From: Streptomyces alboflavus
GTDB taxonomy: Bacteria > Actinomycetota > Actinomycetes > Streptomycetales > Streptomycetaceae
Direction: 5' to 3'
Assembly: GCF_000716675.1 (NCBI RefSeq)
Contig: NZ_JNXT01000012.1
Coordinates: 76,283 to 140,282, forward strand
Length of the DNA: 64,000 bases
This document shows, piece by piece, positions 7,678 through 14,252 of the stretch; within the stretch, counting starts at the first letter, position 1, and every line of letters begins with the position of its first letter. The position numbers and the translations under genes are program-made. The notes beneath the pieces were generated by a model that searched no databases, was not told the origin of the DNA, and saw only the letters and a list, made by a program, of their open reading frames with translations.

Positions 7678-8589
7678 TCAGGGCGTCCACTCCACAGTGG
7701 CCTTGAGGATTCCCTTGGTCGGCTTCGACTCATCAAAGGTATTGTCCGCCTTCTTGGTGTCGAGTTCCGGATACCTCACGATCTTCCCGCCGTACAGGTG
7801 CAGGTTGTCCATGTAGTCGGCCCGGTACTTCTCACTCTGGCCTTCGCGGAAGCCGGTGAACTGACTCGCATAGGTGCTGAACTCATTGTGCCCCGCCACG
7901 ATGTCCACGCCCTTGGGCATGGCCGTGGTGGAAAGCACCGTGAAGCCAGCGAGCTGAGCGAAGGCGCCGTTCATGGTCACGCCCGCCGCCCCGTACTCAG
8001 AAGCATTGGCTACGGCCGGATACTCGACCAGATACCGCTTCACCTTCGGTGACACGACCACGTAGCGGCCCTCTGGAACGTCGTTGTCGTCCAGGGCCAG
8101 CATCATGTCCAGGATGGCGCTGAAGAGGGCCCTGGGGGCGCTCTCAGGCGTCGCCTTGATGGTCGGTGCTGCTGTAGCCCCCTTGGCGATGATGCCGCCC
8201 ATGAACGTGTCCGCCGCGCGGGCCAGGGCACGGATCATCTGTCGGTTGATCGGAGAATCAAGGCCACCAGCAAGCTGGATACGCTCAGCATCTTCGACGA
8301 GCACCTGAAGGTACTTTGCTTCAGTGATTGAAAGCCTCTGATCAACCGTCTCAGGACGCTGAGAAGTCATCCCCTCAGCGATCGTGTAATTTCCTACCGT
8401 GGGACGCACCAGCGAGTTGATGTGAACGACATCCCCCTGCTTGCGGATAGTTCCCTCATACTTATTGTTGGAGACCCACCGAGAGGCCCAAACAAGCAGA
8501 GGGTCAAACTGTTCCAGTAGTTTAGAATCCCACATCTGGGGATTGAAGGTGCCAGTCGCAGGATTCTGATAGCTGTAAAGCAAAGGCAA
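7678..8589 (-). CDS. Phage major capsid protein (P22 coat/HK97-fold type)
   Basis: 303 residues. The order of segments matches P22-type coat proteins: F-N-P-Q-M-W-D-S-K-L-L-E near the start, V-S-N-N-K-Y-E-G-T-I-R-K-Q-G-D-V-V-H-I-N, V-G-N-Y-T-I-A-E-G, L-S-I-T-E-A-K-Y-L-Q-V-L-V-E-D-A-E-R-I, then P-E-G-R-Y-V-V-V-S-P for the A-domain strand. It forms the icosahedral shell. Length is typical for a small-genome phage. The scaffold gene lies just upstream on the same strand (9-bp gap). No portal, protease or terminase adjoins it, which is unusual for a prophage. Confidence 0.88.
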   Translation of the reverse strand: MPLLYSYQNPATGTFNPQMWDSKLLEQFDPLLVWASRWVSNNKYEGTIRKQGDVVHINSLVRPTVGNYTIAEGMTSQRPETVDQRLSITEAKYLQVLVEDAERIQLAGGLDSPINRQMIRALARAADTFMGGIIAKGATAAPTIKATPESAPRALFSAILDMMLALDDNDVPEGRYVVVSPKVKRYLVEYPAVANASEYGAAGVTMNGAFAQLAGFTVLSTTAMPKGVDIVAGHNEFSTYASQFTGFREGQSEKYRADYMDNLHLYGGKIVRYPELDTKKADNTFDESKPTKGILKATVEWTP

Positions 8590-8598
8590 AACTCCAAT

Positions 8599-9135
8599 TC
8601 AGCGGTTACGGGTGTCGAGAGAGATTCCAGGAGAGTAGGCGCGACGATTTCCCTTGATGCCTGCTGACTGCTTAGGTGACGGGGCTTCTTGCATGCCGAG
8701 CTGAGGAAACTTCGGCGGCTTCCCGGGGATGGAATCAATGAACTTCTTGATCACGTCACTGTTCGGGTAACCGTCATCACCCAGGAACGAATCCATCTTG
8801 AGGTATTCCATTTTCGGGATACTTGAGAGGGGCATACCTTCAGCAGCAGCATGAGCACAGATTTCAGCGCGGACCATCCTGCCAATAACTTCTTGATTCA
8901 CCTCGGCACGTGCGGCCTTCAGGGCCTCTTCGGCCATGGTCTCCTTGGCGGTCTGAAACTGTTCCGCCTCCCGCTGCCACTTGTCACGCTCGGCCAGCAA
9001 CTCGTCATAGGTCAGCGGAAGTCCCGTAGCGGGGTCATTCCCCGGGCCTCCCGCCGAAGCATCAATTCCATGGGCCTCCGTCGAGGTTCCGACACCAGCC
9101 TCCGCAGAAACGGAACCGTCTACCGTGTCGCTCAA
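8599..9135 (-). CDS. Capsid scaffolding protein
   Basis: 178 residues, acidic and without cysteine apart from one mid-protein. An N-terminal disordered Gly/Ala region leads into a long heptad-like helix (Y-D-E-L-L-A-E-R-D-K-W-Q-R-E-A-E-Q-F), continuing to about residue 95. A basic C-terminus (K-G-N-R-R-A-Y, ending D-T-R-N-R) would contact the coat protein. This architecture and its position immediately before the major capsid gene are those of phage scaffolds that set shell size. In this element it may enforce a capsid small enough for an 11-kb genome; that is inference. Confidence 0.8.
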   Translation of the reverse strand: MSDTVDGSVSAEAGVGTSTEAHGIDASAGGPGNDPATGLPLTYDELLAERDKWQREAEQFQTAKETMAEEALKAARAEVNQEVIGRMVRAEICAHAAAEGMPLSSIPKMEYLKMDSFLGDDGYPNSDVIKKFIDSIPGKPPKFPQLGMQEAPSPKQSAGIKGNRRAYSPGISLDTRNR

Positions 9136-9582
9136 TTCGACACCTCCCTAAGCTACTCATCAATCTGAATCTATCTATCGGTCTACAGCAATCAATTCAA
9201 CTAAGTAATCGAATACACCCCCCTTAGAGGGGGTAGCGATAGATGGTTGATCAATCGTTAACTGCTATCGATAACTACTTGCTTCCCGCCCCGCCAAGGG
9301 GCGGGTAGTTGTAGTTATATAACCAGATGCAGGGAACGTAAGAGAAAACACTGCCCCCCTTACCCCCCATCAGAACAACTCTGGCAAGAGGGTGAGGAGG
9401 GAAGTATTTCTCTACGTCTCACATAACCGTCAACTAGGTATCCGCAGAGCCTCATAACGACTTAGGAACTGCCCGGCCGTCAGGCCGTGCCAGAGGCACA
9501 CCGCCGAGTGTGCATGGCCCCCGGAGGATCACTCCTCCACTAGCTCCGGGTTAAAGCTTCACGCCCGTGCGTCGGCTGCTCG
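9136..9582. promoter_or_regulatory. AT-rich noncoding region upstream of the capsid operon, with a two-part hairpin
   Basis: About 450 bp with no gene seen. It contains CCCCCTTAGAGGGGG near 9218-9232 and, at 9271-9318, an outer 8-bp inverted repeat (ATAACTAC / GTAGTTAT) enclosing an inner stem CCCGCCCC / GGGGCGGG. The leftward promoter of the scaffold-capsid operon must be here. A packaging or recognition site for a helper phage would also be plausible. Confidence 0.4.
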
Positions 9583-10221
9583 TCACTGGACTCTGACGGT
9601 GTTGAGGTGCCCCCACACCTCCCGGTAGCCGTCCAGCTCCTGACCCTCCAGACCTTCGTACTCGTAGATCAGGTTCCTGTTCTTCCCTACGTGGATGCCC
9701 GCCCTCCTGAGGCGCTGCGTGCGGGCCCTGGACGCCTTCTGGTGCCCCTGGCAGTACTTCCGGGGCTTGCCAACCTTGCGCGGCTTCTCAGGCGCGTACA
9801 GCAGCTCGTTGCAGCAGGGCCATCGGCACCGTTCAGGGTGGAAGCTTTTTCTCTGGATAGTGAACCCTGATCCGCGATCAGTCTCAGTAGAGGGTGCATC
9901 CAGCAGATGGGCAAGGGTCGTTGCCTCCCCGGCTCCGGGCCTCTCCTCCATCAGTTGCCGTATCTCCTTATGCCCGGCCTCGGGGTCGAGGGCGGGTTGC
10001 ATCGCGGCCAGGGCGGCGTCGGCCAGAGAGAGGATTCCGGAGCACGTGGCAGCCATCCGTTCGAACTCCGTCTCCTCTCGCCCAGGCCAAGGGGTGGGCC
10101 AGTCTTCCGACTTCTCTTCTCCAGCCGCTCTCAGAAGGGCGTCAGCCTGCTTTTCCAGGCGTGCCCGACCGTTCCTGCCGGAGGGCGGAATTGTCATGTG
10201 GCCCTTGCTGGTGTTGCTCAA
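9583..10221 (-). CDS. Element protein with zinc-finger-like cysteine/histidine cluster
   Basis: 212 residues. I chose the TTG at 10221 because GAGAGGA lies five bases upstream; an ATG at 10197 is possible. The C-terminal third carries C-R-W-P-C-C, then Y-C-Q-G-H and a strongly basic helix (R-A-R-T-Q-R-L-R-R-A-G). This is a pattern common in small actinobacterial DNA-binding proteins with a treble-clef-like finger. The N-terminal half is helical. It may be a regulator of the capsid operon that follows downstream, but nothing proves this. Confidence 0.6.
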   Translation of the reverse strand: MSNTSKGHMTIPPSGRNGRARLEKQADALLRAAGEEKSEDWPTPWPGREETEFERMAATCSGILSLADAALAAMQPALDPEAGHKEIRQLMEERPGAGEATTLAHLLDAPSTETDRGSGFTIQRKSFHPERCRWPCCNELLYAPEKPRKVGKPRKYCQGHQKASRARTQRLRRAGIHVGKNRNLIYEYEGLEGQELDGYREVWGHLNTVRVQ

Positions 10222-10244
10222 TACAGTCCTCTCAACAGGCAAAC

Positions 10245-10273
10245 AAAAAGGCCCCCGTTCGCCTCGGGGGGCC
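10245..10273 (-). terminator. Intrinsic terminator downstream of the excisionase gene
   Basis: GGCCCCC (10250-10256) pairs with GGGGGCC (10267-10273). On the leftward transcript the stem is followed by a run of five U. Confidence 0.75.
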
Positions 10274-10297
10274 CTGTGAACACGTCGAACAAATCAA

Positions 10298-10465
10298 TTA
10301 ACTCTGACGATCAAGCCACTTCTCCAGATCAGCCGGGCGGCACCGGAGTGCCTGACCCACCTTCCGGAACGGGATCTCCTCTCGCTGCCAGTTCCCGTAC
10401 ACCCATGAACGGGGCTTGGCCAAGTAGTTAGCGACATCGTCAACAGTCATCAGCTTGGTCCGCAT
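10298..10465 (-). CDS. xis: Excisionase / small winged-helix DNA-binding protein
   Basis: 55 residues from the ATG at 10465, with AGGGGGA upstream. It is a MerR/Xis-type helix-turn-helix: L-M-T-V-D-D-V-A-N-Y-L as the first helices, then P-R-S-W-V-Y as the recognition turn and F-R-K-V-G-Q-A-L-R-C-R wing. This is the fold of excisionases that bend att sites to direct the integrase toward excision. It lies two genes from the integrase and is enclosed by terminators on both sides, so it is likely expressed on its own. Confidence 0.8.
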   Translation of the reverse strand: MRTKLMTVDDVANYLAKPRSWVYGNWQREEIPFRKVGQALRCRPADLEKWLDRQS

Positions 10466-10483
10466 CGTCCCCCTAAAAGAAAT

Positions 10484-10505
10484 GCCCCCAAGTTCCCTTG
10501 GGGGC
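10484..10505 (-). terminator. Intrinsic terminator between the DNA-binding gene and the excisionase gene
   Basis: A 9-bp perfect stem (GCCCCCAAG / CTTGGGGGC) with a 3-nt loop. The leftward RNA then reads AUUUCUUUUAG. Confidence 0.75.
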
Positions 10506-10533
10506 TAGTTAGATCTGAAGCTGTCTCGGGGCG

Positions 10534-11088
10534 TCAGGCTTGATCGTCACCGGACTCCGTGAAGGCATTAAGGACTGCCGTTGCCTTGTCTGTCAAGTCG
10601 CCTCCCGCTTTCCCGGCGATGGTGGTCAAGTAGCCGTCCCTGCGTGCCCGTTTGAGGTGATCCTTCACGGTCTCTGGGCGACGGTCAATGAGCCGGGACA
10701 GCCACGGGATGGGAGCCGGGGCGCCCATATCAGCCATGGACTTGTACGTCGCGGCCAGCAGGGACAGGTACAGCTCCGAGACGCCCGCGCGGGCCAGTTC
10801 CCTGCCTGCCGCCAGGCCTGCTTGGTCGATCTTCTGCCCCACCCCCTCCATGGCCCGCTGAAACTCTGGAGCCTGCTCCGCCAGCTTCATGGCCGCTGCC
10901 AGGTCGAGCCGCCGAAGGACAGTGGTGGAGATGCCGCGCGCCACGTCGCGCGGGGTGGCCTCTTCCGCTGGCTCGATGGTGATCCGCTGCGGTCCGCCGG
11001 TGAGGGGCCCCGTCGGCCACCACATGCGGATCACCCATGCCGTTCCCTGCTGCTGGGTCAGTTCCAACCCGCTCTCGTGTGCCTCCAT
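10534..11088 (-). CDS. Putative helix-turn-helix DNA-binding protein next to the integrase
   Basis: 184 residues. The centre is helical (L-R-R-L-D-L-A-A-A-M-K-L-A-E-Q). The C-terminal part reads as a winged-helix recognition unit (P-W-L-S-R-L-I-D-R-R-P-E-T-V-K-D-H-L-K-R-A-R plus R-D-G-Y-L-T) of the kind found in segregation and regulatory proteins that check a promoter before replication. It diverges from the integrase gene across 139 bp, so it may control the integrase promoter. Confidence 0.65.
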   Translation of the reverse strand: MEAHESGLELTQQQGTAWVIRMWWPTGPLTGGPQRITIEPAEEATPRDVARGISTTVLRRLDLAAAMKLAEQAPEFQRAMEGVGQKIDQAGLAAGRELARAGVSELYLSLLAATYKSMADMGAPAPIPWLSRLIDRRPETVKDHLKRARRDGYLTTIAGKAGGDLTDKATAVLNAFTESGDDQA

Positions 11089-11227
11089 GCCTTCGAAAGT
11101 ACCACACAGGGGGCGCCACCCCGTGTTGACAACCTAGGGTGGATGCGGTGCACACTTACGTTTCCGGAGCGACGCACCGGCCCGGTTTGGCACATCGACC
11201 GGTCAACTCAACAGAGAGCCAACGTCT
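11089..11227 (+). promoter_or_regulatory. Divergent promoter region for integrase and the HTH gene
   Basis: A perfect -35 hexamer TTGACA at 11126-11131 points toward the integrase. The -10 is weak (TGCACA 17 bp on), suggesting low or activated expression. Confidence 0.45.
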
Positions 11228-12505
11228 GTGGCGAAGAGAGGCAATGGGCTCGGCAGTAGCCCCGTGGAGATCAAGCGAACGGGACGGCCGAACACCTGGG
11301 GCGTCCGTACACCCCTTCACTTCAATCCGGCGACCAGCAAGAAGGAGCGCTACTGGATAGGCCGAGAGTTCAAGACCAAGACCGAGGCGGAGCGGGCGCT
11401 ACGCCGCTGGCTCAGCGACCACGAGGCAGGAACGCTCACCCCTCGGTCAGACATGACCATGGGACAGCTCATGGACTCATGGCTCGCCAAGCACCGAGGT
11501 GAGGGCACCACCCGGGAGGGCTACGAGCCGAAGATCCGGCTGCACATCAAGCCGCACATAGGCACGGTGAAGGTAGTGGAGGTGACAGACGAGCGCCTGG
11601 ACGAGCTGTACCGGCTGCTGGAGGTCAAGCCCGTTGAGACCAACGAGAACAAGCCCTTGGGCCCCAAGAGCGTCCGTCACGTCCACAACATCATCTCTGC
11701 CGCCCTGGACTCCGTCACCGGCCCCAGGAAGCTCCTGACGGTGAACCCGGCCCACAGCGCCAACCCGCCCACAGAGCGGCAGATCAAGGCGGCTCAGCCG
11801 GACTTCCCGACGCTCAATGATCAGGAGACGGCAAGCTTCCTGGGCCAGATATGGGAGCCGTGCGGCAACAGGGCCTGTGACGGGCTGACCCATCACTGCC
11901 TGAGAGACGCCCCGCTGTGGACCTCATACGCGGCCACCTCGTGCCGCCGCAGCGAGACCCTGGGCTGGATGTGGGACCTGATCCACTGGGACGACTGCGC
12001 CATCGAACTGGCCTGGGTCGTAGTCGAAGAAGGCAACACCTACCGGCTGCGCAAGCTCACCAAGGACGGAGACGACAACGCAATCATCTACGTCGACCAA
12101 GCCCTGATGAACGTCCTCAAGTGGCAGCGGGAGCGTCAGCAAGCCGAGAAGGAACGCCTTGGCCCCCTGTGGGTGGACCACGGCCTGGTCTTCGCCCGTG
12201 ACGGCTTCAAGCTCCGGAAGGGGCGCACGGCGGGCGGCCCGCAGGACCCGGAGAAGGTCTCTGCCCGCTGGCGCACAGCCCGCACACGGATGAAGCTGCC
12301 GGACGGCTTTCGACTGCATGACTGGCGAGCATCGAAGATCACAAACGATCTCGACAACCACGAGAACCCGGTAGAGGTCTCCGCCAACGCCCGTCACCAC
12401 TCGCCGGGCTACACCATGACGCGCTACGGCAGGCGTCGCGCCGAGGGAGCCAAGAAGCTGGCCGCGTCCAGCGCATCCCGGATCGGTCTCGCATCCCTGG
12501 TCTGA
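11228..12505 (+). CDS. int: Tyrosine recombinase (integrase) of the element
   Basis: 425 residues, GTG start. The N-terminal arm-binding domain is followed by a SAM-like core-binding domain (about residues 75-180) and a catalytic domain. Catalytic residues are visible: R240 in S-C-R-R-S-E, a lysine in L-T-K-D-G near 279, H364-x-x-R367 in L-H-D-W-R, H391 in R-H-H-S-P-G, and the nucleophile Y400 in M-T-R-Y-G. An unusual Cys/His-rich insertion (C-G-N-R-A-C-D-G-L-T-H-H-C, residues 212-224) precedes the first catalytic arginine. The gene ends 90 bp from the tRNA 3' end, the normal position for a tRNA-directed integrase. Confidence 0.93.
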   Translation: MAKRGNGLGSSPVEIKRTGRPNTWGVRTPLHFNPATSKKERYWIGREFKTKTEAERALRRWLSDHEAGTLTPRSDMTMGQLMDSWLAKHRGEGTTREGYEPKIRLHIKPHIGTVKVVEVTDERLDELYRLLEVKPVETNENKPLGPKSVRHVHNIISAALDSVTGPRKLLTVNPAHSANPPTERQIKAAQPDFPTLNDQETASFLGQIWEPCGNRACDGLTHHCLRDAPLWTSYAATSCRRSETLGWMWDLIHWDDCAIELAWVVVEEGNTYRLRKLTKDGDDNAIIYVDQALMNVLKWQRERQQAEKERLGPLWVDHGLVFARDGFKLRKGRTAGGPQDPEKVSARWRTARTRMKLPDGFRLHDWRASKITNDLDNHENPVEVSANARHHSPGYTMTRYGRRRAEGAKKLAASSASRIGLASLV

Positions 12506-12524
12506 CCAGGAAACTCTCTGGGCC

Positions 12525-12546
12525 GTTGGTCACGTGGTTGGTCACG
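12525..12546 (+). other. Integrase arm-type binding boxes, right arm (two copies)
   Basis: GTTGGTCACG at 12525-12534 and again at 12537-12546, 12 bp apart, directly after the integrase stop. They are the same decamer and orientation as the three boxes in the left arm. Confidence 0.7.
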
Positions 12547-12568
12547 CCACTGCCCAGACATGAAGAAA

Positions 12569-12584
12569 GCCCCTCGTGAGGGGC
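12569..12584. terminator. Element-borne terminator now serving the tRNA-Leu gene
   Basis: GCCCCTC-GT-GAGGGGC. The leftward (tRNA) transcript continues UUUCUUC after the stem. It lies inside the element, ten bases from the tRNA 3' CCA, and can also stop integrase read-through. Confidence 0.65.
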
Positions 12585-12593
12585 CATTCTTAC

Positions 12594-12681
12594 TGGTGTC
12601 CGAGGGGGGACTTGAACCCCCACGCCCGATAAAGGGCACTAGCACCTCAAGCTAGCGCGTCTGCCATTCCGCCACCCGGAC
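12594..12681 (-). tRNA. tRNA-Leu (anticodon GAG), integration target
   Basis: Read leftward from 12681: acceptor GTCCGGG pairs with CTCGGAC (one G-U). The anticodon stem CTAGC/GCTAG holds the loop TTGAGGT, so the anticodon is GAG. A long class-II variable arm follows (GCCC..GGGC), then T-arm GGGGGTTCAAGTCCCCC. Discriminator A is at 12597 and an encoded CCA at 12596-12594. The CCA comes from element DNA: the displaced chromosomal copy at 1600-1602 reads CAG in tRNA sense. Confidence 0.93.
12596..12617. repeat. Right attachment site copy (att core) inside the tRNA gene
   Basis: 22 bp identical to 1602-1623. It forms the 3' acceptor strand and T-arm of the intact tRNA gene, so integration restores the tRNA. 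Confidence 0.92.
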
Positions 12682-12829
12682 TAGGTGTCTGTCGCTCCGG
12701 GGTGTTTCCCTCGGCGACGAAGACAACAATACCAAGGTTTCGGAGTGCCTTTCACCTGCGTATCCGTGACCTACGCCGGGTGGCCGCGCAACACGCGGCA
12801 CGGCGCGCGAGCGCACCTAAGGTTTCACC

Positions 12830-14164
12830 ATGAGTGACGGTTTGCTTACCCATTCTCCGGGTGAGGGGCGGGTCCGGCGGCCCCGGGTCCTCTCGCCGCT
12901 GCGCGAGCATCTGCGGGACACGATGTGGTTCGCGCCCACGGTGGGGCTCATCGGCTCCCTGTTGCTGTGGTGGGCGGCCGCGGAGGTGGACGCGGAGCTG
13001 GTGCGCCTCCTCCAGGACGACGAGGAGTACGACACCCTCAAGGACCTGAACCGGCTCGCCGAGGACGCCAAGACGGTCATCAGCACCATCAGCTCGGCGA
13101 TGATGACCTTCATCGGTGTCGTCTTCAGCATCTCTCTGGTGGCCGTGCAGATGGCCAGCGGCCAGTTCAGTCCCCGGGTGGTGCGGCTCTACGTCCGCTC
13201 CCGGATCACCAAGATCACGCTGACGGTCTTCCTCGCGACGTTCCTGTTCTCCCTGCTGACGCTGGCGTCCTTCGACAGCGAGCAGGATCCGCGCCTGGTG
13301 ACGAGCGTGCCCTTGATCGAGGGCCTGCTCGCGGCCCTCATGGTGCTGCTGAGCCTGCTCCTGTTCATCGCCTACGTGAACGGCACGCTGCGCATGATGC
13401 GCATCGGCTTCGTGATCGACCGGATCGCGCGCGAGGCGTTCCGGGTGGCCGTGCGGCATCCGACCGAGGAAGAGCTCGACGACGACCGCCTCGGGCCCGA
13501 GACGGCCCGGATCACCCATGACGGCCGGGCCGGGGTGCTGCGGGACGTGCACATCGCGCGGGTGGTGCGGGCCGCACGGCGCCAGGGGGTCGTGCTGCGG
13601 CTGCTGCCGCGCATCGGGGACTTCATGGTGCCGGGCACGCCGGTGTTCGCGGTGTACGGCGGCCCCGCTCCCGGTCGCCGCGCGCTGCGCTACGCGGTGT
13701 CGGTCGGGGTGGAGCGGACCTTCCACCAGGACCTCGGCTTCGGGCTCCGGCAGCTGTCCGACATCGCGCTGCGTGCCCTGTCGCCGGCGGTGAACGACCC
13801 GACGACCGCCGTGCAGGCCCTGGACCGGATCGTGCAGTTCCTGGCGTCGGTCGCCCGCTATCCGCTGGGCGCGCTGCCCCATCGCGACCGGCGCGGGACG
13901 GTGCGGCTCGTGCAGCCGGTGCCCGACTGGCAGGACCTGGTGGACCTCGGGCTCACCGAGATCCGCGGCTGCGCGGCCGAGCATCCCCAGGTCACCCGGC
14001 GCATGCTGGCCGGGATCGACGATCTGCTCCTGCTGGCGCCCGAAGGTCGCAGGGCGCCGCTCCTGCGGCACCGGGCGCTCCTGGAGCAGGCGGTGGAGCG
14101 ACTGGTGCCGGAGGCGGCGGACCGCGACTTCGCGCTGCTGCCGGACCGGCAGGGCATCGGGTAG
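12830..14164 (+). CDS. DUF2254 family integral membrane protein
   Basis: 444 residues. Hydrophobic segments fall near residues 33-50, 85-110, 125-150 and 160-185, including the family-typical I-S-T-I-S-S-A-M-M-T-F-I-G-V-V-F-S and F-S-P-R-V-V-R. A long cytoplasmic C-terminal domain follows, with L-S-P-A-V-N-D-P-T-T-A-V-Q-A-L, the most conserved stretch of DUF2254. Its biochemical role is unknown. It is chromosomal, starts 149 bp beyond the tRNA gene, and has no partner gene. Confidence 0.85.
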   Translation: MSDGLLTHSPGEGRVRRPRVLSPLREHLRDTMWFAPTVGLIGSLLLWWAAAEVDAELVRLLQDDEEYDTLKDLNRLAEDAKTVISTISSAMMTFIGVVFSISLVAVQMASGQFSPRVVRLYVRSRITKITLTVFLATFLFSLLTLASFDSEQDPRLVTSVPLIEGLLAALMVLLSLLLFIAYVNGTLRMMRIGFVIDRIAREAFRVAVRHPTEEELDDDRLGPETARITHDGRAGVLRDVHIARVVRAARRQGVVLRLLPRIGDFMVPGTPVFAVYGGPAPGRRALRYAVSVGVERTFHQDLGFGLRQLSDIALRALSPAVNDPTTAVQALDRIVQFLASVARYPLGALPHRDRRGTVRLVQPVPDWQDLVDLGLTEIRGCAAEHPQVTRRMLAGIDDLLLLAPEGRRAPLLRHRALLEQAVERLVPEAADRDFALLPDRQGIG

Positions 14165-14252
14165 CGGACGGCCCTGCCCCGTCCGGGCCCACCGCGGACC
14201 CAGCCGATGCGGTGGGGGTACGGCGCCACACTCCCGCACCCCCACCCCCGGC

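Larger units (their letters stand above)
1602..12617. mobile_element. Integrated phage-satellite-like element in tRNA-Leu(GAG), about 11.0 kb
   Basis: The element is bounded by a 22-bp direct repeat derived from the tRNA 3' end. The intact tRNA and the integrase gene are at the right end, and integrase arm-type boxes lie just inside both ends. Cargo, left to right: XRE regulator, three small genes, a methyltransferase, a DUF3987 ATPase, an accessory protein, a small basic protein, major capsid protein, scaffold, a zinc-motif protein, excisionase, a DNA-binding protein and integrase. No portal, terminase, tail, lysis, TraB-type translocase or known Rep gene is visible. It is therefore neither a complete prophage nor a typical actinomycete integrative conjugative element. 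The base composition is clearly less GC-rich than the flanks, which supports transfer. Confidence 0.88.

Noticed and set aside
1602..12617. Element considered as an actinomycete integrative conjugative element (pSAM2 type)
   Set aside because: No TraB/FtsK-type translocase, Rep or Spd genes are present, while scaffold and major capsid genes are.
1602..12617. Element considered as a complete small prophage
   Set aside because: No terminase, portal, tail or lysis gene could be read in 11 kb, and all sizeable frames are accounted for.
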